Under the pieces are notes generated by a model, which searched no databases, had not been told where the DNA came from, and saw nothing but the letters and a program-made list of their open reading frames with translations. From Lusitaniella coriacea LEGE 07157 (GTDB lineage Bacteria; Cyanobacteriota; Cyanobacteriia; Cyanobacteriales; Spirulinaceae), in NCBI RefSeq assembly GCF_015207425.1, contig NZ_JADEWZ010000007.1, forward strand, positions 62,001 to 126,000: a stretch of DNA of 64,000 nt, written 5' to 3'. A program made the translations under genes and the position numbers. Within the stretch, counting starts at the first letter, position 1, and every line of letters begins with the position of its first letter. This document shows, in pieces, positions 9,325 to 18,552 of this stretch.

Positions 9325-9480
9325 ATGGCACGCCAGCGCAAAAAGTCCGATCTCCCTCAAAAAATTTGTCCCGTATGCCATCGTCCCTTTACCTGGCGCA
9401 AGAAATGGGCGGATTGTTGGGATGGGGTAAAGTATTGCTCGGAACGGTGTCGCCGACGCAAATCCGATGCCAATTGCTAA
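9325..9480 (+). CDS. DUF2256 small zinc-ribbon-like protein
   Basis: A 51-codon frame. It encodes a basic peptide with [15 protein letters not shown], then [17 protein letters not shown]. The spaced CxxC pairs and the aromatic/basic linker are typical of DUF2256 proteins, which are 45-60 residues long and probably bind zinc. No function is established. It lies between the lipase gene and cytM, with 105 bp of repeat-type sequence (GCTGACGGCTGATGGC) upstream. Confidence 0.85.
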   Translation: MARQRKKSDLPQKICPVCHRPFTWRKKWADCWDGVKYCSERCRRRKSDANC

Positions 9481-9649
9481 ACTGTAGCTTGATTCCGCAG
9501 TCCATAAATCTTAAGCTATGTTTATGAATCGCAATACTTAATGCAGTGTGTCGTGAGGTTGCTGTCTTGGCACGATCGCGGCGCACTCAAAGAAGATCGC
9601 GCAATTTATTGAAAGACCGTTTAATCGCACAACATTGTTTTAATCATCT

Positions 9650-10024
9650 GTGGATAACCAGCTTGTCCAATCAAATGTCTGTATTAAGCAAGTCCTTTTA
9701 ACCGTCGTGACAGTCATCTGCATCGTTCTGGCAATCTTCTTGGGGATTAATCTCTATCAACGGTCAGACCCTTTTGTTAGCAGTGTTTTCTCCTTAGAAG
9801 GCGATGCGACAAGGGGACGGGAAATTTTCCAGATCAATTGTGCCGCTTGTCATGGGATTGCGGGAAATGGGAAGGTGGGACCGAGTTTGCAGCGAGTTGC
9901 TAAACGGAAGTCGTCAATGGGTTTGATTCATCAAGTGGTTGGGGGAAAAACGCCACCTATGCCTAAATTCCAAGCTAATCCTCAAGAAATGGCGGATTTG
10001 TTGAAGTATTTAGAGCAATTGTAA
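9650..10024 (+). CDS. cytM: Cytochrome cM
   Basis: The protein has 124 residues from a GTG start (MDNQLVQSNV). An uncleaved N-terminal membrane helix spans about residues 15-35. The heme motif CAACH is at 64-68 and the distal methionine ligand lies in TPPMPKF near 103, followed by PQEMADLLKYLEQL. The N-terminus MDNQLV, the region SLEGDATRGREIFQINCAACHG and the length all match cyanobacterial cytochrome cM. In other cyanobacteria this protein modulates photosynthesis against respiration, although its exact electron partners are debated. It is monocistronic here. Confidence 0.88.
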   Translation: MDNQLVQSNVCIKQVLLTVVTVICIVLAIFLGINLYQRSDPFVSSVFSLEGDATRGREIFQINCAACHGIAGNGKVGPSLQRVAKRKSSMGLIHQVVGGKTPPMPKFQANPQEMADLLKYLEQL

Positions 10025-10057
10025 TCGCGATCGCGCGCCTGAGATTTTGAGCGTCAA

Positions 10058-11869
10058 TCAATTCACAATAACGGGTTGCCATTGGGGATACATCCAGGGT
10101 CGTTCGCTTTCGTTCTGTGGAGAGGGGGATTGTGGTTTTTGGGTGCGCTGAAGATAAATTTTTGCGGCGCGATCGCGCGGATTATGCTGCAAACAGGCGC
10201 TAAACCCTTCTGCGGCTGCCGTCCAGTCTTGCAGGTAATAATTCACGAGTGCTTGTTCAAACTGAGTTTTGGTTGCCAATTTTCCCGCGCGCAACTCTGG
10301 GGGATCGGCGTTAAAAACTTCAAAAACCGATACCCGGTTAGACTTGCCTTTAACCGCCACGCGATCGACCAAGCGAAAGTCGTACTCAAAGGGATCGCTC
10401 AAGCGCAAAAACGTCTCGTGGGAGATGAGCAGCGATACGCCGTAGGTTTTGGTCAATCCTTCCATGCGGGATGCCAAATTGACTGCATCGCTAATCACGG
10501 TACTGTCCATCCGCGACCGACCCCCTACCGTTCCCAGCATCAAGTTTCCCGTATTGATCCCGATGCCAATTTGAATCGGCAGGCGATCGCGCCGTTGGCG
10601 GGTGGTATTGTATTGGGCGAGCCGTTGCAGCATATCAACACCCGCTCGAACCGCATCGTCAGCACTGTGACTAAAGAGTGCCATAATCGTATCGCCAATA
10701 TATTTATCAATAAAACCCTGGTGTTCGAGAATCGCGGGTTCCATTTGAGTCAGATAGCTGTTGATGAATTTGAAGGTTTCATCCAGGGTCATATTTTCAG
10801 ACAAGGTGGAGAAATGACAGATGTTGGCGAACAAAATAGACATCTCCTGCTGAACCGATTCCCCCACTTCCACCTCAACGATGCTTTTTTTATCGAGCAG
10901 TTGCAGAAATTGCTTGGGAACGAAGCGTTCGTTGGCTTGATTGAGTTCTAGGAGTTCTTGGGTGAGGCGTTGGCGTTCTGCTTCGGCACGTTGGCGTTCG
11001 GTAATATCTTGAAATGCCGCGATCGCGTAAATAATATTTCCCTGAGTGTCATAAATTGGCGTTCCCCACACCTCAATCGGAATGCGCCGATCCTCCTGGC
11101 GAATCTCAAGATCGTTAATCCGAGTGCTTTCTCCCTGCAAAGCCCTGTAACTGGGCAAATTCTCCGAAGGATACAACTCCTCGCTATTCACTCGATAAAG
11201 CTGATAAAGACCAGGAAACTGCGTTACGGTGACATCTGGAACTCGGTCTTTTCCCATTAATTCTTTCGCTTTAGCATTGAGCGCATACAGCATTCCCCGA
11301 TTGTCGAGAACGATCGTTCCCACAGGAACCCCATCGAGAAATTGTTGCAAGCGATGCTCGTTATCTCGAAGTTGAGCGATGAGTTGGATTTGTTTGCGGT
11401 TCGCCACCTCCAGCGCTTGATTCACCTCTTGCAATTGGAGATGGCGTTCTGCCAGCTTTTGCTCTTGAAGATAGCGGTGTAGCGCCTCGCTAACCGTCAA
11501 GCTCAAATCTTCCGATTGCCAGGGTTTAGAAATATAGCGGTATAACTTCGCCTCATTCACCGCACTTCCCACCGCTTCGACCGTTGCTTGTCCGGTCAGC
11601 ATGATTTTGAGGGTTTTTGGCGAAATAGCATGGATGCGCTTCAGCAATTCATCTCCCTTCATTCCTGGCATAACGTAATCGGAGATGACCAATGCGACTT
11701 CGTACTCGTCCTCTTCTAACTCCTCTAAAACCTCCAGCGCTTCTTCCCCCCCCTGCGCCAATTCAATGGCAATCGCGTATGTGCGATCCAACACCCGTTC
11801 CAGCTCTATTTTTAAGCTGTCCAGGATATGTTGTTCGTCATCGACACAGAGAATGGCAAGTCGGTTCAT
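10058..11869 (-). CDS. Response regulator with PAS and class III nucleotide cyclase-like domain
   Basis: The protein has 603 residues. It starts at the ATG that overlaps the preceding regulator stop as ATGA; a longer in-frame extension is upstream coding sequence. A receiver domain (Asp64 in VISDYVMPG, Lys115 in SKPW) is followed by a coiled coil (130-170), a PAS/PAC domain (about 170-295) and a class III adenylate/guanylate cyclase homology domain (about 340-530). The first metal aspartate of the cyclase is replaced: LFANICHFS has Asn349 where ILFADIxGFT is usual. The second, in KYIGDTIMALF (Asp393), is kept. Cyclase activity is therefore doubtful. It is the last gene of a four-gene signalling operon. 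Confidence 0.85.
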   Translation of the reverse strand: MNRLAILCVDDEQHILDSLKIELERVLDRTYAIAIELAQGGEEALEVLEELEEDEYEVALVISDYVMPGMKGDELLKRIHAISPKTLKIMLTGQATVEAVGSAVNEAKLYRYISKPWQSEDLSLTVSEALHRYLQEQKLAERHLQLQEVNQALEVANRKQIQLIAQLRDNEHRLQQFLDGVPVGTIVLDNRGMLYALNAKAKELMGKDRVPDVTVTQFPGLYQLYRVNSEELYPSENLPSYRALQGESTRINDLEIRQEDRRIPIEVWGTPIYDTQGNIIYAIAAFQDITERQRAEAERQRLTQELLELNQANERFVPKQFLQLLDKKSIVEVEVGESVQQEMSILFANICHFSTLSENMTLDETFKFINSYLTQMEPAILEHQGFIDKYIGDTIMALFSHSADDAVRAGVDMLQRLAQYNTTRQRRDRLPIQIGIGINTGNLMLGTVGGRSRMDSTVISDAVNLASRMEGLTKTYGVSLLISHETFLRLSDPFEYDFRLVDRVAVKGKSNRVSVFEVFNADPPELRAGKLATKTQFEQALVNYYLQDWTAAAEGFSACLQHNPRDRAAKIYLQRTQKPQSPSPQNESERPWMYPQWQPVIVN

Positions 11870-12261
11870 AGTTGAGCCAGAGCAGACTGAATAGTTTGAA
11901 TCAGTTCCTCGCGATTCCAAGGTTTGTGCAGGCATCGATACAAGTTAGCGTGCTGCTCGGCGCGTTCGATGGCTTCCTCATCTGCTTGTCCGGTGAGCAT
12001 CACTTTTATAATCTTAGGGAATTTTTGATGCACCTGAATGAGAAACTCATCGCCTTTAATTCCGGGCATTAACCAATCGGAAACAATAATTAAAATTCGG
12101 ACATCTTCTTCATCAAACTCGTCAATAATCTCCAAAGCTTCATCGGCACTTTCAGCAAATTCGTACAAATAGTTGCTAGCAAATGCTTCTTGGAGTTCGA
12201 TTTCCAAGCTTTTTAAAATTACAACTTCATCATCGACGCAGAGAATGGCAGCGTTTGGCAT
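11866..12261 (-). CDS. Single-domain response regulator
   Basis: The protein has 131 residues and forms one receiver domain: acidic pair DD near 10-11, phospho-acceptor Asp62 in IVSDWLMPG, threonine in VMLTGQ, and the conserved lysine in LHKPW. There is no output domain. It starts 6 bp after the histidine kinase stop and ends with an ATGA overlap into the regulator-cyclase, so translation is probably coupled. Its sequence is close to the receiver of the next gene, which suggests local duplication. It may relay or buffer phosphate from the upstream kinase. Confidence 0.9.
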   Translation of the reverse strand: MPNAAILCVDDEVVILKSLEIELQEAFASNYLYEFAESADEALEIIDEFDEEDVRILIIVSDWLMPGIKGDEFLIQVHQKFPKIIKVMLTGQADEEAIERAEQHANLYRCLHKPWNREELIQTIQSALAQL

Positions 12262-12267
12262 TCAAGT

Positions 12268-14871
12268 TTAACTCCCTTGAGAATTTATCGATCGTTTAAT
12301 GGGCAATGAAACTGTAAATGCAGTCTTTCCTGGGACGCTATTGACGTTAATTTCTCCATCGTGTTTGTTGACAATTTTTTTAACAATATCTAATCCCAAT
12401 CCGCTTCCTTCTCCTGGCGGTTTTGTAGTGAAAAACGGCTTGAAGATTTTGGGTAGAACTTCTGGCGAAATTCCTGTGCCGCTATCAGAGATGCTAATTG
12501 CGATCGCGTCCTCCAATTGACGGGCATCGATCGTTAGAACGCCTCGATTATCCATTGCTTGCAGGGCATTGTGAATCAGATTCGTCCAAACTTGATTGAG
12601 TTCGTCGGGATAGCACCGAATTCTGGGTAAAGACGGTTCGTAGTTCTTCACCACTTCAACGCCGTGTTTGAGTTGGTTTTGGTAAAGGGTTAAAACTGTT
12701 TCAATCCCATCAAGTATATTGGTTTCGATTAACTCTCCCGTTGAGTCGTAACGAGCGTAACTCTTCAGAGCGAACACCACTTTCCCAGCTCGATCTGCGG
12801 CGGTTGAGATGGTGCGCGTGCTGCTTTGAACGTTGGCAAATTGATACGCCATTTGTAAGGTTTTTTTGCTCTCTGGGTTTTGCAGGAAGGGCAGCCAAGG
12901 CTCGATATCGTCGTATAACCCAATACCCATCAAGAAATTGGCGACGATGGGTGCATTCTCAATTTCGTTGGCTTCGAGGTTGCGCGTCAGCGCCCGTTTG
13001 AGTTTTCGCTGTTCCCGCGTAGACAAACTGTTGGGATTTTGCCCGGTGTGTTGCAGCACTTCAAGGAAGGATTGTTGTTGTTCTGGGGGCAAACCGGGAA
13101 GGGTCGCAAAAAAGAGTTTTAGATTTTCTGCGAGGAAATTAGAAATGTTGCGAATGGAGGAGGAGATTGCGCCGAGGGGAGTATTAATTTCGTGTGCCAC
13201 TCCGGCGACGAGTTGTCCGAGGGCTGCCATTTTTTCTGAGTGAATCAGTTCTTCTTGAGTGGTTTTGAGGTGATGGAGGGTTTGGGAGAGTTCTTGGGTG
13301 CGTTCTTGGACTTGTTGTTCGAGGGTGTGACTGTAGTCAGCGAGGACTTTTTCGGCTTTTTTGCGTTGAATGATATCTTGGAAAACCGCGATCGCGTAAA
13401 TAATATTGCCCTCTTCATCGTAAATGGGCGTTCCTCGCACTTCTAAAGGGATCGTTTTGTCGGGTCGGCGGATCTCCATGTCGTCTGCGATCGTACTCTC
13501 CCCTTGCAGCGCCAGGGCGGAGGGAAGTCGATCGGGAGGGTAAATTTCCTCGGTTCCGGAAATATAGGCACTGTAGGCGGCAGAGAGCGGCTCTGAGGAG
13601 CTGGAATCGACCAGCCCGCGACCGAGAAGGGTTTGCCCGGTTTGGTTGATATATGTCGGTTTCCCTTGGGGATCGATGACAAAGACTCCGGCGGGAATGG
13701 CATCGAGGAATTGGGAGAGTTTGCGCTCGCTTTCGGTGAGGGCGGCGAAGGAGGTTTTCAACTGCTGGGTCATGGCGTTGAAGTTCCTCGCCAAAATTCC
13801 GACTTCATCTTGGGTTAACACCGGAGCCGCGCGCTCCAAATTCCCTGCTGCAACTTGGGTTGCGGCATCCGCGATCGCTAAAATCGGTCGGCTGATGCGC
13901 TTTGCCAGCCAATACACGCCAAAAGAAAGGAGTCCGGCTGCGAGCAAGCCCGCTAAAATAATCGCGATCGCTAGTTGTCGCGCGGGGTCAAAGGCTTCGG
14001 ATTGGTGCAATTCCACCAACAGGGCAATATCTTGCTCGGACAACCAGCGATACACCCCCACGACGGGAACGCCATTATAGTTGAGATATAGTTGAGAACC
14101 GCTTCCCCCTTGCATTGCCGCATCGATTCCCGCACTGCTGACCCCATCGGGAAATTCTTTGGTTTGCGTCTCGCTTTTGGAGATGAAGTCGCTGGCGGTG
14201 ACCAGAGATCCGATTAAATAGGTTTCACTACTTTCCCCTAACCCCGTTCCTGCTCGAACAATGCGATCGATGCGATCGAGGTTGAGGTGAGCTAAAATCG
14301 CGCCAACGCGCTCTCCCTGTGCGTTGCGGAGGGGAGCGGCAAAGGTGACGGTGGTTTTGCCCGTTGCGGGGGAAACGTAGAAGATGGGGGGAATGGGCAT
14401 TCCCGAATCGATTTGCTCGAAGTCAAAGTAGGTGAAGTTGCCGGCAACGGTGTATTGACCTTCGCGGTTGGAGTTGGTGGAGACAAGGGTACGATTGGCG
14501 CGATCGAGAATGAAGATTTCGCTAAAGTTGGGGGAAACTTTGGCAACGTCTTTCAAATGGGCTGAAAGCTGCTCGTATGCCCGTTGGTAATTTTCGGGGG
14601 GGGTTTGTTTGTTAAGGAGGGTTTGGAGTTGTTCTTTGACCTCCGGAAATTGGGTGGTAATAAAGAAGTTGCGTTCTTGGTCTTCAAACCAGCGATCGAT
14701 TTCTTGCTCTTTGAGAGAGGCGGCGACGCTGAGTCGATTGAATGCTTCTTCTTTTAATGCTTCCCTGGCTCGCAAAAAGGCAACACCACCGACAATCCCC
14801 ACCGTCATTAACGAAAGGAGTAGAAAATAGCTGCTAATTCTCGCAGTCAAATGCTGAGTAAAGAATTTCAT
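12268..14871 (-). CDS. Membrane sensor histidine kinase (Cache-like sensor, HAMP, PAS, HisKA-like, HATPase)
   Basis: The protein has 867 residues. TM1 lies at about 14-34 and a periplasmic sensor region of Cache type extends to about 295. TM2 (LAIAIILAGLLAAGLLSFGVYW) leads into HAMP (RISRPILAIADAA). A PAS domain follows (FLDAIPAGVFVIDPQGKP), then the phospho-acceptor helix with H in VAHEINTPLGAIS, and an HATPase with N box NLIHNALQAM, G1 DSGTGIS, and G2 GEGSGLGL. The H-box region contains a long helical insert, as in many cyanobacterial 'HEINTP' kinases. It lies 48 bp after the binding lipoprotein gene and 6 bp before the response regulator, which implies one transcript. The ligand is unknown. 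Confidence 0.88.
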   Translation of the reverse strand: MKFFTQHLTARISSYFLLLSLMTVGIVGGVAFLRAREALKEEAFNRLSVAASLKEQEIDRWFEDQERNFFITTQFPEVKEQLQTLLNKQTPPENYQRAYEQLSAHLKDVAKVSPNFSEIFILDRANRTLVSTNSNREGQYTVAGNFTYFDFEQIDSGMPIPPIFYVSPATGKTTVTFAAPLRNAQGERVGAILAHLNLDRIDRIVRAGTGLGESSETYLIGSLVTASDFISKSETQTKEFPDGVSSAGIDAAMQGGSGSQLYLNYNGVPVVGVYRWLSEQDIALLVELHQSEAFDPARQLAIAIILAGLLAAGLLSFGVYWLAKRISRPILAIADAATQVAAGNLERAAPVLTQDEVGILARNFNAMTQQLKTSFAALTESERKLSQFLDAIPAGVFVIDPQGKPTYINQTGQTLLGRGLVDSSSSEPLSAAYSAYISGTEEIYPPDRLPSALALQGESTIADDMEIRRPDKTIPLEVRGTPIYDEEGNIIYAIAVFQDIIQRKKAEKVLADYSHTLEQQVQERTQELSQTLHHLKTTQEELIHSEKMAALGQLVAGVAHEINTPLGAISSSIRNISNFLAENLKLFFATLPGLPPEQQQSFLEVLQHTGQNPNSLSTREQRKLKRALTRNLEANEIENAPIVANFLMGIGLYDDIEPWLPFLQNPESKKTLQMAYQFANVQSSTRTISTAADRAGKVVFALKSYARYDSTGELIETNILDGIETVLTLYQNQLKHGVEVVKNYEPSLPRIRCYPDELNQVWTNLIHNALQAMDNRGVLTIDARQLEDAIAISISDSGTGISPEVLPKIFKPFFTTKPPGEGSGLGLDIVKKIVNKHDGEINVNSVPGKTAFTVSLPIKRSINSQGS

Positions 14872-14919
14872 CCTATGAAGGTTGCATTAGGAATTCTGTG
14901 CCACAGTAATTTAGTCATT

Positions 14920-16344
14920 CTACTTCCATTCTTCAAAAATCTCTTTCATCCGCGCGATCGCTTCGTCGGCTGCGGTTTCGGGGGTCGCATTTTCTACCAA
15001 AATGCGGTTGAGGGCTTCTCCCCAAAGGTTTTCTTCTAAGACTTGGGCGTATGCCGGATTGAGAGCGAAGTAGAAGGGGCGCGTAGGGCGGTCTGCTAGC
15101 ATTTTAGTCGCGATCGCGATATGGGGATCGGCGCGATCGCGCCAAAAGGGATCTTCCCATCCACTTTTCGTAATGGGCGCATAACGACCCGACGCGGCTT
15201 TAATATAGGTGTCTAGGTTTTCGGGTCGAACGAGATAAGCGAGAAATTCCTTCGCTAACCCTTGATTTTTGGACTTGGAGAAAATTGCCGCTTGGCGAAC
15301 GGAGACGATATAACGCATAGGATCGCCATTGGGTTTGTTGGGAAACTCTAAGGTTCCCAGTTTGTTTAAATAAATCTCTTCCTCTTGACGTTGAGCGGCG
15401 GGAATCGAAAGGGTGGGATTGGGTGACATCACCGTCAGACGATTGAGCAAGTTGAAGTTATTGTCTGGATTGAGCCATTGCACCGCTCCGGGAGGAATAT
15501 AATTTTCTTTATAGAGTTGTGCGATCCAACGTAAGCTTTGAATAATCCCTTGGCGGACTTTAGGATCGTCTACTTGTAACTGTCCTTCTTCATCCAGCAG
15601 TTCGACGCTGTAGGCTTCTAAAACCTGTTCAAAAAAGTAGTAGGTATCTGAGGATTTAGGAGAGACAGTAATCCCTAAGCCGTGAATTTTTTCGTTTTGT
15701 TCGCTGGGTAAATTCTCTTGAATCGTTTTCCAGAAATTCCAAAACCCATCCCAGTCTTGGGGAATGTCGCTGGGTTGTTTCCCGGCTTGTTCGACTAAAT
15801 CCCGCCAATAGTGAATATAAATCGTGGCTTGATAAATGGGGATGGCGTAGTAGCTGCGTTTTTCTGCTGTCTTGTCGTATAGGGAGACTGCTTGCAATGC
15901 AGCAGGGGAGAAGGATTCTTCAACGGGGTTCATTACTTCCGAAACATCCGCCAGTTTCCCTTCCCACGCCAAACGCGGAATCAATTCGTACTCTGCGCGA
16001 GTTGAAAAGAGAATATCTGGAGATCTTCCTGTTTTTAGCGCTCGTTCTGCTTTTTGCGGCAGATCGTCTTCTGTTTCAAAGGAAAGTTTTACTTTTTTTC
16101 CTGTCTTGCTTTCCCAATCTCGCACGATTTTCCGCAAGGCTTCGTCTTCTTCTAGGAGATAACCTTTATTCCACCAAATGGTGAGAACGTCGTTTTGTGC
16201 GGGAGATTTGGGGGAGGTTCCGGAAGGGGTTTCTTTTGAGGCAGGGCAGCCAACGAGGGTTAAGCTGATGGTAAGACACGCGATCGCGGTAGCAAATTGC
16301 CTTGGGCGACGCACTTTGAAACCAGGGGGAATTTTGAGCAGCAT
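14920..16344 (-). CDS. Extracellular solute-binding lipoprotein (ABC family 1 type)
   Basis: The protein has 474 residues. A lipoprotein signal ends at Cys33 in LTLVGCPAS. The mature part matches sugar-type solute-binding proteins: LTIWWNKGYLLEEDEALRKIVRDWE, KLADVSE, YAIPIYQATIYIHYWRDL, and the C-terminal NPAYAQVLEENLWGEALN. No permease or ATPase gene is adjacent. A sensor kinase follows on the same strand within 48 bp, so the protein may present a ligand to that kinase rather than to a transporter. That role is inference. Confidence 0.85.
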   Translation of the reverse strand: MLLKIPPGFKVRRPRQFATAIACLTISLTLVGCPASKETPSGTSPKSPAQNDVLTIWWNKGYLLEEDEALRKIVRDWESKTGKKVKLSFETEDDLPQKAERALKTGRSPDILFSTRAEYELIPRLAWEGKLADVSEVMNPVEESFSPAALQAVSLYDKTAEKRSYYAIPIYQATIYIHYWRDLVEQAGKQPSDIPQDWDGFWNFWKTIQENLPSEQNEKIHGLGITVSPKSSDTYYFFEQVLEAYSVELLDEEGQLQVDDPKVRQGIIQSLRWIAQLYKENYIPPGAVQWLNPDNNFNLLNRLTVMSPNPTLSIPAAQRQEEEIYLNKLGTLEFPNKPNGDPMRYIVSVRQAAIFSKSKNQGLAKEFLAYLVRPENLDTYIKAASGRYAPITKSGWEDPFWRDRADPHIAIATKMLADRPTRPFYFALNPAYAQVLEENLWGEALNRILVENATPETAADEAIARMKEIFEEWK

Positions 16345-16771
16345 GAGTTTATAACGTTTCTTCTAGCAACTTCGTTCTTGGGGATTAGGCAAATTCGACC
16401 TAAATCATTCCCATCTCCTTGCTTTCCTACTCCCACTCCAATAAGCTAGTGAATACAGTTCTTCATTCGCGCTACGCACAACTGTTGAGTAGATCCATCC
16501 ACATTTTACGCTGTCAGGATAAAAAAATTCTCCAAAGCAAAAAATCTCTCAATCTTTGCTTGAGCAAGATTTACCGCCTTTTTCCAACATTCTCTCTAGA
16601 CGGAAGGAAAGCTGAACGCAACCCCTTTAAAGTTAAGGGCTAGTCCAGCTTTAATGTTTGCTACAAGTAGATGACTCCCATCAGGGTGTTACGGCAAAAC
16701 TTATCAAAAGTTTGTGAATGGCTTGTGAAAATTATTCGGGGATTTACATCTCTTAACCGGAGGGAGATTGA
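16345..16771. other. Intergenic region, no gene seen
   Basis: This 427-bp region separates the divergent binding-lipoprotein operon from the small secreted protein genes. No family-like frame or tRNA is visible. It presumably holds promoters for both directions. Just before 16772 there is a strong ribosome site (CCGGAGGGAG). Confidence 0.5.
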
Positions 16772-16864
16772 ATGCTAACCGAAGGGTTTGAAAGGTTTCT
16801 TTCTCTAGATGGGTACCCTAAAAATAGAGACAAAAAGAACCCACACCCAATCACAGAGTCATGA
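16772..16864 (+). CDS. Putative 30-codon leader ORF coupled to the next gene
   Basis: The ATG at 16772 follows a strong GGAGGGAG ribosome site at about 16759-16766. The frame runs 30 codons (starting MLTEGFERFLSL) and stops at a TGA (16862-16864) that overlaps the ATG at 16861 of the secreted protein as ATGA. The secreted protein gene has no good ribosome site of its own, so translation of this short frame could drive it. The peptide is hydrophilic and unlike anything I know. It could also be a coincidence in a 5' untranslated region. Confidence 0.4.
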   Translation: MLTEGFERFLSLDGYPKNRDKKNPHPITES

Positions 16865-17124
16865 TCAAAGCTATGCGAAGCAAGGTAATGTTGTCCCTCG
16901 TTGGTTTAGCCATCGCCTTACTCACCTCCTTAATTTCCCAACCGGTACAAGCACAGGTGAGAGATTCGCAAGTCTACACATGGAGCTATGCGGGTATTGA
17001 CAACAGCCAAAAAGTGTGCGAGAAAATCGAAGTTCATCCCAGAAATCGCGCGGTTCCGGCTTCTTCTCACAAGGTAGCCGTTAAGGTTCGCTCCATCATT
17101 GTAGACAATCACTATTGTCAATAA
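16861..17124 (+). CDS. Small secreted protein, function unknown
   Basis: The protein has 87 residues. A clear signal peptide (MIKAMRSKVMLSLVGLAIALL to VQAQ, cleavage near residue 32) is followed by about 55 mature residues with two cysteines (VCEKIE and the C-terminal HYC), which could form a disulfide. I do not recognise a family. The signal peptide and normal base composition suggest a real gene. Its start overlaps the stop of a 30-codon leader frame. Confidence 0.6.
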   Translation: MIKAMRSKVMLSLVGLAIALLTSLISQPVQAQVRDSQVYTWSYAGIDNSQKVCEKIEVHPRNRAVPASSHKVAVKVRSIIVDNHYCQ

Positions 17125-17274
17125 GCAATTGTATTTTCCTGAAACATTCGCGATCGCGCGGGAGTCTACTTTAACAGATTGAGTTGGGCGAGTACTTGGC
17201 TAAAATTCATGAGATATTTGAGTGAAAGCCGCCTCTACTGCGTCCTAATTTCTTGAAGCAATTCCCCCGCACTA

Positions 17275-18552
17275 ATGATCGATAAATTCCTCCTGTTGGC
17301 TGCTCTGTTAACGCCCTTTGGGTTAGCGAACCCTTCACTGGCATTCGATCCTGGCGATCTCGATCGACTTCTCGCCACCCAGGAATGCCCGGAGTGTGAC
17401 TTACAGGATGCTCCCCTACAACAAGCTCAACTCCAGGGCGCGGATTTGCAAGGTGCAAACTTGGCAGGGGCGGATTTGAGCGGTGCGAGTTTGGAGGGGG
17501 CAAATTTGAGCGGTGCAGAACTTTCTGGGGTTCAGCTTGTATTTGCGCGGTTGAATTTAGCCAATCTCAAATCAGCTAATTTTGGCGTTCGCCAGCAGGG
17601 AGAAAACAAAATTCCCGCCAATCTCGATAGCGCGCAATTGCGGGGGGCGAATTTGAACCTGGCGCAACTCCCTGGCGCTTCCCTCCGCCGTGCGGATTTG
17701 AGCGATGCCAATGTGAGTAGTGCGAATTTAGGCGGTGCGAATTTGAGTTTGGCGACGCTGACGAAGACAGATTTAACATTGAGCTATTTGGTATCTGCGG
17801 ATTTGCGCTCGGCGACGCTGAAGACGGCGAACTTATCCGGGGCAAATTTGAGCAATGCAAAACTGAATAAGGCTTCTTTGGATGTGGCAATTTTGGATGG
17901 GGCAATTCTCAACGGTGCGGATTTGAGCGATGGGAAGTTAATCGATGCGAATTTTGCCGGGGCGAGTTTGGCGAACGCAAATTTAACCAATGCACGTTTG
18001 GAGGGGGCGGGTTTTTCTGCGGCGAATTTGGCGGGGGCGAATTTAACGGGCGCAACTTTGAAAAACGGAGGATTCAATCGCGCGAATTTGGCGGGGGCGA
18101 ATTTAAGCAATGCAGATTTAACCAATGCAAAGTTCGCGATCGCGGACTTGTCCAATGTTAACCTCACTGGGGCAATCTTAACCTTTGCCTATCTCCACAG
18201 CGCCACCCTGAACAATACGATTCTCAACGGCGCGGATTTGGAAAAGGCGAATTTGCGTTCGGCAATTCTCAACGGCGCGAGTTTAATTGGAGCAAATTTA
18301 GAGGATGCCAATTTAATTAATACGCAACTTATTGGAGCGAATTTAACCTATACTAATTTGACGGGTTGTGACTTGAGAGCGAGTAATTTAGACAATGCCA
18401 ATCTCAGTCATGCAAATTTGAGCAATGTTCGCTTAGAAGGGGCGTTTATGCTCCATACGAACTTGAACCAAGCGGATCTGAGTCAAACTAATTTTAAGGG
18501 CGCGATCGGTATCGATCCGCATTACGTGCGATCGCGCACCATTCCTCAGTAA
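17275..18552 (+). CDS. Secreted pentapeptide-repeat protein
   Basis: The protein has 425 residues. An N-terminal signal peptide (MIDKFLLLAALLTPFGLANPSLAF) is followed by a short CPECDLQ motif and then dozens of A(D/N)LxxA pentapeptides (GADLQGANLAGADLSGA and so on) to nearly the end. This predicts a long right-handed quadrilateral beta helix, probably in the lumen or periplasm. Cyanobacteria encode many such proteins, and their roles are mostly unknown. The stop codon TAA coincides with the first bases of a repeat end (TAAGCTGC). Confidence 0.88.
   Translation: MIDKFLLLAALLTPFGLANPSLAFDPGDLDRLLATQECPECDLQDAPLQQAQLQGADLQGANLAGADLSGASLEGANLSGAELSGVQLVFARLNLANLKSANFGVRQQGENKIPANLDSAQLRGANLNLAQLPGASLRRADLSDANVSSANLGGANLSLATLTKTDLTLSYLVSADLRSATLKTANLSGANLSNAKLNKASLDVAILDGAILNGADLSDGKLIDANFAGASLANANLTNARLEGAGFSAANLAGANLTGATLKNGGFNRANLAGANLSNADLTNAKFAIADLSNVNLTGAILTFAYLHSATLNNTILNGADLEKANLRSAILNGASLIGANLEDANLINTQLIGANLTYTNLTGCDLRASNLDNANLSHANLSNVRLEGAFMLHTNLNQADLSQTNFKGAIGIDPHYVRSRTIPQ

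Noticed and set aside
10076-10951. 291-codon plus-strand frame opposite the regulator-cyclase gene
   Set aside because: The minus-strand gene has clear domains throughout. The plus frame has no family resemblance and is an antisense shadow.
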